Positions 19,732 to 31,111 of a stretch of DNA of 64,000 bases are shown piece after piece. The notes beneath the pieces are model-generated. The model was not told the DNA's origin. It did no database searches and worked only from the letters and a program-made list of their open reading frames with translations. The position numbers and the translations under genes were made by a program. Source of the DNA: Nephrocerus scutellatus (taxonomy: Eukaryota; Arthropoda; Insecta; Diptera; Pipunculidae); contig OX352763.1 in assembly GCA_947095585.1 (NCBI GenBank), forward strand, positions 60,917,016 to 60,981,015, given 5' to 3'. How positions within the stretch are numbered: position 1 is the stretch's first letter; every line of letters begins with the position of its first letter.

Positions 19732-22700
19732 TTACTCTATGCCTTCTGCATCTTCTGCTGCTGCTGATCGCCTTATATTTTCGATTCTTCGCAGCTCGTT
19801 TTGCACATTCGTTACGAATACACACACTTCTGTCCACTTATCCTCGGATCTTTGCATTTCTTCTAAAAGGACGTGTGGACTTGGCAGGTTGCTTCTCCAT
19901 TCTCTGAAGCGTCTGCAATGGAAAATCGCATGCTCTTCTTCTATGTCTGGACAATCTGGGCAAAAAGGTGAGCTATCGTGTCCAAATCGATAAAGATATT
20001 TTCGATAGCCGCCATGGCCTGACAGAAACTGCGAAAATTGGTAGTTGCAGTTACCGTGAGATCGGTTTGTCCAATTCTCAATGTTCGAGATCAGTTTGTA
20101 GGTCCATCTTCCTTTCAAACTTATGTCCCACCGGTCTTGCCACACAGCCATTGAGGTGGCCTTTTCTTCCTCTTTGATCATTTCGATTGTTCGTTGGTCC
20201 TGTTGTGATAAGGCTCTTCTATTGTAGATCCTAAGCATTTCATCTGCGAGGATATCTACTGGAACCATTCCTGCTATAACGAGGGCAGCATCATCGGAGA
20301 TCGTTCGGAACCCGCTGATCGTCCTTAGTGCACTGAGTCTGTATATAGACGATAAGTTTCTTCTTATTTCTTTAGTCACCAGTGCATCCGCCCAAACTGG
20401 GGCTGCGTAAAGGAGGACTGAGCTGACTACTCTAGACATTAGGACCCTCCTTGTATATCCTGGTCCTCCAACGTTTGGCAGAATCCGGAATAATGCTGCC
20501 TGCATCTGGGAAGCCTTTTTGCTCGAGTAGTCCACGTGTATTTTAAAACGGAGCCTATTGTCAAGCATTACTCCTAGGTATTTGACAAAATCCTTTGATC
20601 TAATAGTCTGGTTACCAACTCGTATATTTATGTATTCTATATTTTTCCGGCTGGTAATCAGGACTGCTTTCGTTTTATGGTCGGCTAATTCTAGACCGAC
20701 GGATACTAGCCATTTTTTGATTTGGCCAACTGCTTCATTCGTGGCTGACTCTATTCCATTGATTGTCTTTGACACTGTGACAATGGCGATGTCGTCAGCG
20801 AATCCAAATATTTGTACGCCTGGTGGTAATGCTAGTCTTAGAACTCCATCGTACATAATATTCCATAGAAGGGGACCCAGCACCGATCCTTGTGCGGAGA
20901 CGTTATAGTACTTTGTACCCTCATTGGTTTCGTACCTCAACCTTCTATAACTTAAGTAGCTTGACACTATCTTCCTTATATAGTATGGTGCATCCATTCT
21001 GGCGAGTGATCTTCTTATTGAGGACCATTTTGTAGAGTTAAAGGCGTTTTTTATGTCCAGTGTCACTACTGCACAATATTCCTTTGTGCCCCACCGCCAT
21101 CTTTTTCCTTCAATCGCATTCTTTGCTATGTTGACCACCGCCTTTATGGCGTCGACGGTCGAGCGCGATTTTCGAAACCCGAACTGATGATCTGACAGTG
21201 CTCCTTTATTATCCGCTATATTAAGCAATCTGTCATATATGATCCGCTCGAGTATCTTTCCCATTGTATCTAGTAGGCATATTGGGCGGTACGATGATGG
21301 TTCGCCCGGTGGTTTGTTTCCCTTTGGAAGCAATACCAAATGCTGCAGTTTCCAAGGTTCAGGGAAAACTCCTTCATCTAGACACTGTTGCATGCATGTC
21401 ATGAACATGTCCGGCCTACTTCGGATGGCCGCTTTCAATGCTTTATTAGGAATGCCATCGGGTCCAGGAGCTTTGTTGTCTCGTATTCTTTTACTTGCGT
21501 TCACGAGTTCATCAACTGTTAGCCTTGGAATACTTTCTGTGCTAATTTCTCTTATTATGTTGCACATAGTATATGGTCCTTTCGGAAATAGGTGTTCTAC
21601 GATGGACCTAAGCTTTGTTGGGCATGATATTTGCGGGGTCTTACAGCCTTTTAGCTTTAACTATTTTGTATGCTGTGCCCCAGGGATTGATGTCCGCCTC
21701 GTCACATAGTCGTTTGAAGCACTTCGACTTGCTTTCTTTAATTGCATTTTTTAAATTTCGTCTAGCTAATCTTAGCATATCAAGACATTCTTGAATGTCT
21801 GATCCCCTTCTTGATCGCTGCACTCTACGTCTGGCTTGTAAGCAGGCAGCTCTCAGTGCTTTTATCTGCTCATTCCACCAGTAGCAGTGTTCACCTCTCT
21901 TGCTAGGTCTTCTCCTGGGCATAGCTGCGTCGCACGCTGTAGTGATTATACTGGTAAGTTGTTGCGACAGGATCTCAGATGTTCCGCTTTCGATTAGGAA
22001 GCTTGAGTTTATGATTTCCTCAAACATTTCTTTATCAAGGAACTTGTCTTTCCATTTAGGTCCCCCTAATTTTGGGCGTTGCACAGCTTTTTTTTTCTTT
22101 AATTTCAATTACAATCGCCTGGTGGTCGCTGTGCGTATAGTCTTTGCTGACGCGCCATTTTATCATCCGCAGGAGGGAACTGCTAGCGAAGGTAATATCG
22201 ATGATCGATCCCCTTCCTGCTTTGCGATACGTATTTGCTCGTCCCGTGTTAGCTATGCCTATATTTAATGAGGCGAAAGATTCTAGCAGATAATGTCCTC
22301 TGGTATTAGTAAATCTGCTGCCCCAGTCTGTTGCCCAGGCATTGAAGTCTCCGCCTATAACCACTGGAGCTCTTCCTCGAGCATCGGCCGTTAAATTTTC
22401 TATCATTGCTGAGTATTCGCTCATCGTCCAGCTGGGTCTTGCGTAACAACTATAAAAGTTGATTCCATTTATTTTTGCCCGTACGAAGCCCTCCGCCTGC
22501 CCGTCTACATCTTGGAAGGCATGTCTCCCGCAAATCCATATTGCAGCTTTTTCTGTTTTGTCACATGCCCAAGCGTTGATGTCACGAGATTTGTACGGTT
22601 CGCTTATTAAAATTATGTCCGCTCTCTCGTCTTTAGCCGTCTGTGACAGGATATCCTGTGCTATCTCGCAGTGATTTAGGTTTATCTGGATAACCTTCAT
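19732..22700 (-). pseudogene. ORF2 of R1-clade copy 1 (endonuclease and RT), two frameshifts
   Basis: Reads as three pieces: endonuclease 22700-22056, linker 22108-21641, reverse transcriptase 21567-19732. Against copy 2 the first break is one extra base in a T run near 22090 (nine T instead of eight). The second is loss of five bases (GCCAT) near 21660. The endonuclease keeps ISEPY, GDFNAW and SDHQ. The RT keeps FGFADD and KYLGVML. The C-terminal CPDC...HAIFHC knuckle region has lost two residues relative to copy 2 but continues about 50 residues further to the natural stop, which copy 2 lacks. ORF2 makes the nick at the target and primes reverse transcription there. Confidence 0.88.
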
Positions 22701-24030
22701 ACTTTTCTGCTGGCGATAGCTCTCCTAAAGACTGGGCATTTGCTGCTGCCCGCTACATGCTTCGCATCTTCTGGGTGTTCCTTTATACAGAACATGCACG
22801 AAGGCTCCTTTGCGCAAGACTTAGCTATGTGGCCCCCATTCCCACATCTTCTACACAGCTTGGAGCGATCTTCTCCGTTTTTACACTGCTTGGCAATGTG
22901 CCCAAATTCCAGGCATTTGAAGCACTTTTTGAGGAGTGTCCGTTCGCGGATGCGACACACTACCCACCCGATTTTTATCTTCTGTGCTTCCAGCAGCTTC
23001 TTTGCTTTTGCATTTGGAAGGCTGATAGTCGCCGTTTGGGTTCCACCATATGCTTTCCTCAGCGATATAAAGTCTGACGGTGTAACGCCTTCGACTCCGG
23101 CTTGGACTTCGATTGATTCACAAATGTCTTCTTTTGTGGTGATCTCATCGATGTCTTTCAGCTCGATGCTAGTGCGTTGGGTGAGGGTTCTTACGTTTGC
23201 TTGTTCGCCTAACGCCTCACTTATGACGCTTTTAAATTCCGCTGTCTTGTCACTTGTCTCCTTCAATTGAATTAAGAGGTCACCTTTTTGTGTCCTTCTG
23301 ATTCTAGATACTGCTTTTCCAATTGTTTCTAGTTTTGGATCAGCCTTCACGTTGCGCAATATCTGCGCATAGGATATTTCGCCCTTCGCTTCTATGACTA
23401 TGGCGTCAGGTCTTGCCTTTCTTATAATTGGCTTTTGTTTTACGGCGGACTTCTTGGCAGATGCGTCTGACTTCACTTTATTTTTAGCGACGACTTTTGT
23501 CCATTCGCCTTCTCCAGTTTTTTTAACATTTTTAATACCCTTTTTCTGGGTTTTTTCTTCCGTCGCTATTACCATAGGCTTACGTGAGGCGTTTCGCTGT
23601 GGATAGGCTGCTTCCTTTTTTGCTCCATTGAAGCTTTGAGCCATGGAGAGGTTTGAGATGAGGTGTGATTAACCATCTTCTCCTGAGTCTTCTTGTTATT
23701 AATGTAGATAGCCGATAACTCATAGAGGTTTTTAATGCTATCAATCGCATCCCGCATGGCTTGATGGATGGAACGTCTTTTTCCATCTTCCAACATTTCT
23801 ACCAGTCCCTTGATCTGCTCTCCTAGTTTATGAAAGTCAGATTTGCCGGGGCTGGCTTCCTTTATCACCTTTCTTGTTTCCGGTGATTCGCGCCTTTGTG
23901 ACGTTTGGGCCACTGGTGATCTCGCCATCTTCGAACTCCTTTTAAAAGAATTCACATTCTCCTCTCCTACAACTCCTTCTACTTCTCCTCCTCCTAATTT
24001 CTGGGAATTCATTGTAAATTGGGTCCCCAC
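22697..24030 (-). pseudogene. ORF1 (Gag-like) of R1-clade copy 1, frameshifted
   Basis: Two overlapping frames, 24030-23569 and 23644-22697, give the N-terminal and C-terminal parts. A 34-base deletion near 23588, compared with copy 2, causes the shift. The C-terminal part has three zinc knuckles: [28 protein letters not shown] and a third CxxC variant ([14 protein letters not shown]). This is the usual ORF1 layout of R1-clade elements, whose product binds the element RNA. The stop codon overlaps the ORF2 start as ATGA. Confidence 0.88.
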
Positions 24031-24697
24031 TCAAAGCCGTTATCAACGCTCGGGTGTGTAGTCACCTATGGATCCCATGGTTATCTATGCAAGCAGTGAG
24101 GCCATGTGGGGGTTGACACGAGCCCTTATGGGGTCTTGTGTTCAGAGCCAGATCAGTGTTAGACAGGAATTTTTCATCTGTACCTACACCACTAACTTAA
24201 TAGCGACGTAACATTGAGCGTACTTTGAGTCCTGCCAGGGTTTTAACGGGACGGGGGCGCCGGTAGCATTAGCCTGAAAGCCATTTCAGCAAAATTTCAC
24301 TCTTGCCTACTCAGGTAACAGAATACCACAGACGTCAGCCCAAGAGTTGACAAATCAAAATGATTGCTTCCAGTATACCATAATTAAGACCTTACTGGGC
24401 TCAGACTTAATACATTCATTGAATGCCGCGCTCCCTCGTTGGCCGCGGCTTTTCCTCCGGGCGGGTTGGGAGTTATACCGCTCCTACTCGGTCGTCAGAG
24501 CCTCGGCGAGCAGGTTTTTCCATGCAAGAGAGGTTGACAGTGACTTCTTCTCCGCCGTAACCCTGGCTAGGGCCCCTCACATGGTACTATCACCCGGTGC
24601 CGGTGAACCAAGGTTTGTTGACGTGGTTTTACTCCCCGGACTAGGGCCCGTGGGGTTGTCAGACCCAACACTCTACTTCAGAGTGCCCTTGCGGTTT

Positions 24698-24698
24698 G

Positions 24699-24712
<14 letters not shown>
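24698..24712. repeat. (TG)n remnant between the two R1-clade copies
   Basis: About seven TG repeats separate the 5' end of copy 1 (GAGTGCCCTTGCGG) from the T run that marks the 3' end of copy 2. It is the same microsatellite that flanks the pair on both sides. Confidence 0.95.
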
Positions 24713-24730
<18 letters not shown>

Positions 24731-24897
24731 TGGCTGTGCCAAAGGTGGGGAATCTTCTAAAAGATACCAGTAGAGCCCTCCAGGGGTACTAGCATGCACG
24801 ATTCGTAAACCTGAATGTTCGTACCAGGAATTACGCATACGTACTAAACCCTCCTTACACACTTCAACCACTCTCCCCATGGGACTGCCGTTAGGTA

Positions 24898-27732
24898 TTA
24901 CATCACGGGGCTGCTTCTCCATTCTCTGAAGCGTCTGCAATGGAAAATCGCATGCTCTGTGTCTTCTTCTATGTCTGGACAATCTGGGCAAAAAGGTGAG
25001 CTATCGTGTCCAAATCGATAAAGATATTTTCGATAGCCGCCATGGCCTGACAGAAACTGCGTAAATTGGTAGTTGCAGTTACCGTGAGATCGGTTTGTCC
25101 AATTCTCAATGTTCGGGATCAGTTTGTAGGTCCATCTTCCTTTCAAACTTATGTCCCACCGGTCTTGCCACACAGCCATTGAGGTGGCCTTTTCTTCCTC
25201 TTTGATCATTTCGATTGTTCGTTGGTCCTGTTGTGATAAGGCTCTTCTATTGTAGATCCTAAGCATTTCATCTGCGAGGATATCTACTGGAACCATTCCT
25301 GCTATAACGAGGGCAGCATCATCGGAGATCGTTCGGAACCCGCTGATCGTCCTTAGTGCACTGAGTCTGTATATAGACGATAAGTTTCTTCTTATTTCTT
25401 TAGTCAACAGTGCAGCCGCCCAAACTGGGGCTGCGTAAAGGAGGACTGAGCTGACTACTCTAGACATTAGGACCCTCCTTGTATATCCTGGTCCTCCAAC
25501 GTTTGGCAGAATCCGGAATAATGCTGCCTGCATCTGGGAAGCCTTTTTGCTCGAGTAGTCCACGTGTATTTTAAAACGGAGCCTATTGTCAAGCATTACT
25601 CCTAGGTATTTGACAAAATCCTTTGATCTAATAGTCTGGTTACCAACTCGTATATTTATGTATTCTATATTTTTCCGGCTGGTAATCAGGACTGCTTCCG
25701 TTTTATGGTCGGCTAATTCTAGACCGACGGATACTAGCCATTTTTTGATTTGGCCAACTGCTTCGTTCGTGGCTGACTCTATTCCATTGATTGTCTTTGA
25801 CACTGTGACAACGACGATGTCGTCAGCGAATCCAAATATTTGTACGCCTGGTGGTAATGCTAGTCTTAGAACTCCATCGTACATAATATTCCATAGAAGG
25901 GGACCCAGCACCGATCCTTGTGCGGAGACGTTATAGTACTTTGTACCCTCATTGGTTTCGTACCTCAACCTTCTATAACTTAAGTAGCTTGACACTATCT
26001 TCCTTATATAGTATGGTGCATCCATTCTGGCGAGTGATCTTCTTATTGAGGACCATTTTGCAGAGTTAAAGGCGTTTTTTATGTCCAGTGTCACTACTGC
26101 ACAATATTCCTTTGTGCCCCACCGCCATCTTTTTCCTTCAATCGCATTCTTTGCTATATTGACCACCGCCTTTATGGCGTCGACGGTCGAGCGCGATTTT
26201 CGAAACCCGAACTGATGATCTGACAGTGCTCCTTTATTATCCGCTATATTAAGCAATCTGTCATATATGATCCGCTCGAGTAGCTTTCCCATTGTATCTA
26301 GTAGGCATATTGGGCGGTACGATGATGGTTCGCCCGGTGGTTTGTTTCCCTTTGGAAGCAATACTAAATGCTGCAGTTTCCAAGGTTCAGGGAAAACTCC
26401 TTCATCTAGACACTGTTGCATGCATGTCATGAACATGTCCGGCCTACTTCGGATGGCGGCTTTCAATGCTTTATTAGGAATGCCATCGGGTCCAGGAGCT
26501 TTGTTGTCTCGTATTCTTTTACTTGCGTTCACGAGTTCATCAACTGTTAGCCTTGGAATACTTTCTGTGCTAATTTCTCTTATTATGTTGCACATAGTAT
26601 ATGGTCCTTTCGGAAATAGGTGTTCTACGATGGACCTAAGCTTTGTTGGGCATGATATTTGCGGGGTCTTACAGCCTTTTAGCTTTGCCATAACTATTTT
26701 GTATGCTGTGCCCCAGGGATTGATGTCCGCCTCGTCACATAGTCGTTTGAAGCACTTCGACTTGCTTTCTTTAATTGCATTTTTTAAATTTCGTCTAGCT
26801 AATCTTAGCATATCATGACGTTCTTGAATGTCTGATCCCCTTCTTGATCGCTGCACTCTACGTCTGGCTTGTAAGCAGGCAGCTCTCAGTGCTTTTATCT
26901 GCTCATTCCACCAGTAGCAGTGTTCACCTCTCTTGCTAGGTCTTCTCCTGGGCATAGCTGCGTCGCACGCTGTAGTGATTATACTGGTAAGTTGTTGCGA
27001 CAGGATCTCAGATGTTCCGCTTTCGATTAGGAAGCTTGAGTTTATGATTTCCTCAAACATTTCTTTATCAAGGAACTTGTCTTTCCATTTAGGTCCCCCT
27101 AATTTTGGGCGTTGCACGGCTTTTTTTTCTTTAATTTCAATTACAATCGCCTGGTGGTCGCTGTGCGTATAGTCTTCGCTGACGCGCCATTCTATCATCC
27201 GCAGGAGGGAACTGCTAGCGAAGGTAATATCGATGATCGATCCCCTTCCTGCTTTGCGATACGTATTTGCTCGTCCCGTGTTAGCTATGCCTATATTTAA
27301 TGAGGCGAAAGATTCTAGCAGATAATGTCCTCTGGTATTAGTAAATCTGCTGCCCCAGTCTGTTGCCCAGGCATTGAAGTCTCCGCCTATAACCACTGGA
27401 GCTCTTCCTCGAGCATCGGCCGTTAAATTTTCTATCATTGCTGAGTATTCGCTCATCGTCCAGCTGGGTCTTGCGTAACAACTATAAAAGTTGATTCCAT
27501 TTATTTTTGCCCGTACGAAGCCCTCCGCCTGCCCGTCTACATCTTGGAAGGCATGTCTCCCGCAAATCCATATTGCAGCTTTTTCTGTTTTGTCACATGC
27601 CCAAGCGTTGATGTCACGAGATTTGTACGGTTCGCTTATTAAAATTATGTCCGCTCTCTCGTCTTTAGCCGTCTGTGACAGGATATCCTGTGCTATCTCG
27701 CAGTGATTTCGGTTTATCTGGATAACCTTCAT
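24898..27732 (-). CDS. ORF2 of R1-clade copy 2: endonuclease-reverse transcriptase
   Basis: A 944-codon frame. Residues 1-200 form an APE-type endonuclease with Glu34 (ISEPY), Asp118/Asn120 (GGDFNAW) and Ser191-Asp192-His193. The RT lies at about 400-690, with LLPKGNKPPGEPSSYRP, HQFGFRKSRSTVDAI, VTLDIKNAFNSAKW, QGSVLGPLLWNIMYD and the catalytic FADD at 635-638. A C-terminal CCHC-type motif (CPDCPDIEEDTEHAIFHC) lies near 915-935. About 170 bases present in copy 1 are missing near 24913, which replaces the last 50 or so residues by a short tail ending SSPVM. The ATG was chosen because it overlaps the ORF1 stop. The enzymatic core looks intact; whether it still moves is unknown. Confidence 0.9.
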   Translation of the reverse strand: MKVIQINRNHCEIAQDILSQTAKDERADIILISEPYKSRDINAWACDKTEKAAIWICGRHAFQDVDGQAEGFVRAKINGINFYSCYARPSWTMSEYSAMIENLTADARGRAPVVIGGDFNAWATDWGSRFTNTRGHYLLESFASLNIGIANTGRANTYRKAGRGSIIDITFASSSLLRMIEWRVSEDYTHSDHQAIVIEIKEKKAVQRPKLGGPKWKDKFLDKEMFEEIINSSFLIESGTSEILSQQLTSIITTACDAAMPRRRPSKRGEHCYWWNEQIKALRAACLQARRRVQRSRRGSDIQERHDMLRLARRNLKNAIKESKSKCFKRLCDEADINPWGTAYKIVMAKLKGCKTPQISCPTKLRSIVEHLFPKGPYTMCNIIREISTESIPRLTVDELVNASKRIRDNKAPGPDGIPNKALKAAIRSRPDMFMTCMQQCLDEGVFPEPWKLQHLVLLPKGNKPPGEPSSYRPICLLDTMGKLLERIIYDRLLNIADNKGALSDHQFGFRKSRSTVDAIKAVVNIAKNAIEGKRWRWGTKEYCAVVTLDIKNAFNSAKWSSIRRSLARMDAPYYIRKIVSSYLSYRRLRYETNEGTKYYNVSAQGSVLGPLLWNIMYDGVLRLALPPGVQIFGFADDIVVVTVSKTINGIESATNEAVGQIKKWLVSVGLELADHKTEAVLITSRKNIEYINIRVGNQTIRSKDFVKYLGVMLDNRLRFKIHVDYSSKKASQMQAALFRILPNVGGPGYTRRVLMSRVVSSVLLYAAPVWAAALLTKEIRRNLSSIYRLSALRTISGFRTISDDAALVIAGMVPVDILADEMLRIYNRRALSQQDQRTIEMIKEEEKATSMAVWQDRWDISLKGRWTYKLIPNIENWTNRSHGNCNYQFTQFLSGHGGYRKYLYRFGHDSSPFCPDCPDIEEDTEHAIFHCRRFREWRSSPVM

Positions 27733-29101
27733 ACTTTTCTGCTGGCGATAGCTCTCCTAAAGACTGGGCATTTGCTGCTGCCCGCTACATGCTTCGCATC
27801 TTCTGGGTGTTCCTTTATACAGAACATGCACGAAGGCTCCTTTGCGCAAGACTTAGCTATGTGGCCCTCATTCCCACATCTTCTACACAGCTTGGAGCGA
27901 TCTTCTCCGTTTTTACACTGCTTGGCAATGTGCCCAAATTCCAGGCATTTGAAGCACTTTTTGAGGAGTGTCCGTTCGCGGATGCGACACACTACCCACC
28001 CGATTTTTATCTTCTGTGCTTCCAGCAGCTTCTTTGCTTTTGCATTTGGAAGGCTGATAGTCGCCGTTTGGGTTCCACCATATGCTTTCCTCAGCGATAT
28101 AAAGTCTGACGGTGTAACGCCTTCGACTCCGGCTTGGACTTCGATTGATTCACAAATGTCTTCTTTTGTGGTGATCTCATCGATGTCTTTCAGCTCGATG
28201 CTAGTGCGTTGGGTGAGGGTTCTTACGTTTGCTTGTTCGCCTAACGCCTCACTTATGACGCTTTTAAATTCCGCTGTCTTGTCACTTGTCTCCTTCAATT
28301 GAATTAAGAGGTCACCTTTTTGTGTCCTCTGATTCTAGATACTGCTTTTCCAATTGTTTCTAGTTTTGGATCAGCCTTCACGTTGCGCAATATCTGCGCA
28401 TAGGATATTTCGCCCTTCGCTTCTATGACTATGGCGTCAGGTTTTGCCTTTCTTATAATTGGCTTTTGTTTTACGGCGGACTTCTTTGCAGATGCGTCTG
28501 ACTTCACTTTATTTTTAGTTTTAGCGACGACTTTTGTCCATTCGCCTTCTCCAGTTTTTTTAACATTTTTAATACCCTTTTCCTGGGTTTTTTCTTCCGT
28601 CGCTATTACCATAGGCTTACGTGAGGACTGGCGTTGCTCTTGCCTCCGCTTTGGATTCGGCGTTTCGCTGTGGATAGGCTGCTTCCTTTTTTGCTCCATT
28701 GAAGCTTTGAGCCATGGAGAGGTTTGAGATGAGGTGTGATTAACCATCTTCTCCTGAGTCTTCTTGTTATTAATGTAGATAGCCGATAACTCATAGAGGT
28801 TTTTAATGCTATCAATCGCATCCCGCATGGCTTGATGGATGGAACGTCTTTTTCCATCTTCCAACATTTCTACCAGTCCCTTGATCTGCTCTCCTAGTTC
28901 ATGAAAGTCAGATTTGCCGGGGCTGGCTTCCTTTATCACCTTTCTTGTTTCCGGTGATTCGCGCCTTTGTGACGTTTGGGCCACTGGTGATCTCGCCATC
29001 TTCGAACTCCTTTTAAAATAATTCACATTCTCCTCTCCTACAACTCCTTCTACTTCTCCTCCTCCTAAATTCTGGGAATTCATTGTAAATTGGGTCCCCA
29101 C
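27729..29101 (-). pseudogene. ORF1 (Gag-like) of R1-clade copy 2, one frameshift
   Basis: The N-terminal frame 29101-28304 (265 codons) and the C-terminal frame 28298-27729 would be continuous but for one missing T near 28328, where copy 1 has CCTTCTG and copy 2 has CCTCTG. It includes the segment deleted from copy 1. Three zinc knuckles are conserved ([42 protein letters not shown]). ORF1 is needed for RNP formation in this clade, so copy 2 probably cannot mobilise itself without help. Confidence 0.88.
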
Positions 29102-29700
29102 TCAAAGCCGTTATCAATGCTCGGGTGTGTAGTCACCTATGGATCCCATGGTTATCTATGCAAGCAGTGAGGCCATGCGGGGGTTGACACGAGCACTTAT
29201 GGGGTCTTGTGTTCAGAGCCAGATCAGTGTTAGACAGGAATTTTTCATCTGTACCTACACCACTAACTTAATAGCGACGTAACATTGAGCGTACTTTGAG
29301 TCCTGCCAGGGTTTTAACGGGACGGGGGCGCCGGTAGCATTAGCCTGAAAGCCATTTCAGCAAAATTTCACTCTTGCCTACTCAGGTAACAGAATACCAC
29401 AGACGTCAGCCCAAGAGTTGACTAATCAAAATGATTGCTTCCAGTATACCATAATTAAGACCTTACTGGGCTCAGACTTAATACATTCATTGAATGCCGG
29501 GCTCCCTCGTTGACCGCGGCTTTTCCTCTGGGCGGGTTGGGAGTTATACCGCTCCTACTCGGTCGTCAGAGCTTCGGCGAGCAGGTTTTTCCATGCAAGA
29601 GACGGGGCAGGTGAACCAAGGTTTGTTGACGTGGTTTTACTTCCCGGACTAGGGCCCGTGGGGTTGTCAGACCCAACACTATACTTCAGAGTGCCCTTGC

Positions 29701-29702
<2 letters not shown>

Positions 29703-29771
<69 letters not shown>

Positions 29772-29800
29772 GATTAGAGAATTTACAAGAAAAGTGTATT
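29703..29800. mobile_element. (TG)34 tract and right end of the split microsatellite element
   Basis: A 67-base TG tract (29703-29769) is followed by TCCGATTAGAGAATTTACAAGAAAA, the reverse complement of the type-1 end at 14570-14597. Together with 19035-19527 it reconstitutes one element whose microsatellite was the landing site of both R1-clade copies. Confidence 0.85.
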
Positions 29801-29814
29801 ATCACCTCTATTCT

Positions 29815-31111
29815 CTTCAGACAAATTTCTCGTTGTCGAACCACACGTTAAGAAAAAACCCATAAAAGAAAAGTATAGTTACACGAGAAAGCCGGCTGGG
29901 ATGGCCTCAGCAATTTCTTTAGGAATATTAACTGGCCACTTATTGCCAATAGTGGTGTGGATGCCATATCTGATACGATCACAAACATAATCCAGGAGGG
30001 TATGAGACAACTTATCCCTTCCAGGACTAAGTGTATCAAACCGAAAGAAAATGCTTGGTATAATTTAAGCTGCAAAGAGGCTGCTAGGAACCGGGAAGTA
30101 TTCTTTTGGTTATATAAAGAAAACCCTACTGTGGAAAACCGAACCAAATTTAGACGAGTGAGAAAAGATTGCAATGCCTACCTTAGACGACCCAAATTCG
30201 ACTATGACCAGAAGTTGAGAAAAAAGTACTTTAATGTCCCAAAGGAAGTAAAAATTTTTGGTCATTCGTGAATGACCTCGTCTTCAATTCCAACGCTCAT
30301 TCACAATGACATTCCAACTGTCAGCTCTATAGACAAGGCCAATCTGCTTGCTTTACATTTCGCAGCTAGCTCCACGCTACCACATAGCGCGTTGTCGCCG
30401 CCGGTACTTGCAAGAGTCGAATCCTCTATGGGACAGATTTACTTTCGTACTCGTCAAGTGGCTAGAGTATTAAATGATCTCAACATTCATAAATGTACTA
30501 GGTCTGATAGTATTCCCGCTATAGTTTTGAAGAGGTGTTCTTCAACGTTGGCATTGCTACTGCGCAGGCTTTTCTATTTCTCTTATTCTTCTGGAGTTGT
30601 TCCAAGGAATTGGAAAACAGCCTTCATCCAGCCTGTTCCTAAAAAAAGGCGCACCGTCATCTCTTTCCTCGTACCGACAAATTGCGCTAACATCCATACT
30701 TTCTAAGGTCATGGAAACGCTGATCAATCGTAAGCTTATGCCTTGAAACCCATGAAATACTTAGCGACCAGCAATACGGTTTTCGTAAAAACGTTCTACA
30801 GGTGACCTGATAGCTTATCTCACTGATCAGTGGAACCAGTCTATTTACAAATTTGGTGAAAGCAAAGTTGTTGCACTCGATATTTCCAAGGCATTTGACT
30901 AGTAACTACCTTTAAGGACGTTCAATCCAGGTCGTATTGGAAGGTTTCAAATCCAATATTCACCGCATAAAAGCAGGCTTTCCCCAAGGTTCTGTTTTGT
31001 CTCCGACACTCTTTCTCATTTTCATTAACGATCTTCTATTCGCTACTTCTAATCCAATCCATTCTTTCGCTGATGACAGCACTCTTAGATTTTCATATGA
31101 TTTCACGCTTT
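29815..31111 (+). pseudogene. CR1-like non-LTR reverse transcriptase, decayed
   Basis: Frames 29957-30271 and 30272-30706 give the linker (KAGWDGLSNFFRNINWP, NAWYNLSCKEAARNREVF) and the RT start (RVLNDLNIHKCTRSDSIPAI, VPRNWKTAFIQPVPKK). Further pieces after 30706 give DQQYGFRKN, VVALDISKAFD, AGFPQGSVLSPTLFLIFIND and FADDSTLRFS at the right edge. Several frameshifts and a small deletion after DISKAFD make it inactive. It is probably the continuation of the endonuclease fragment at 18614-19034. The C-terminal part is cut where the BEL/Pao relic begins, near 31111. Confidence 0.78.

Larger units (their letters stand above)
19528..24697 (-). mobile_element. R1-clade (Waldo-like) non-LTR element, copy 1
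   Basis: A nearly complete 5.17-kb element on the minus strand. It has a 5' UTR of about 0.66 kb (24697-24031), ORF1, an overlapping ORF2, a short 3' UTR and a 3' A-rich end at 19528-19539. Both ends abut TG repeats: 19500-19527 on the left and 24698-24712 on the right. Insertion into AC repeats is known for the Waldo lineage of the R1 clade, and that placement is an inference here. Compared with copy 2 it has a 34-base deletion in ORF1 and two frameshifts in ORF2, so it should be inactive. Confidence 0.88.
24713..29702 (-). mobile_element. R1-clade (Waldo-like) non-LTR element, copy 2
   Basis: A 4.99-kb element on the minus strand, very similar to copy 1 along its whole length and in the same orientation. 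The 3' end is an 18- to 19-base A run (T run at 24713-24729). The 5' end at about 29702 abuts (TG)34. ORF2 is open but C-terminally shortened. ORF1 is broken by a single missing base. The 5' UTR has lost about 60 bases compared with copy 1 (near 29602). The intact endonuclease and RT make it the younger-looking copy. Confidence 0.9.

Noticed and set aside
23843..24760. Plus-strand frames across the R1-clade elements, such as 24347-24760 and the repeated 116- and 183-codon frames
   Set aside because: They are antisense by-products of minus-strand ORF1, ORF2 and the 5' UTR, and show no independent motif.
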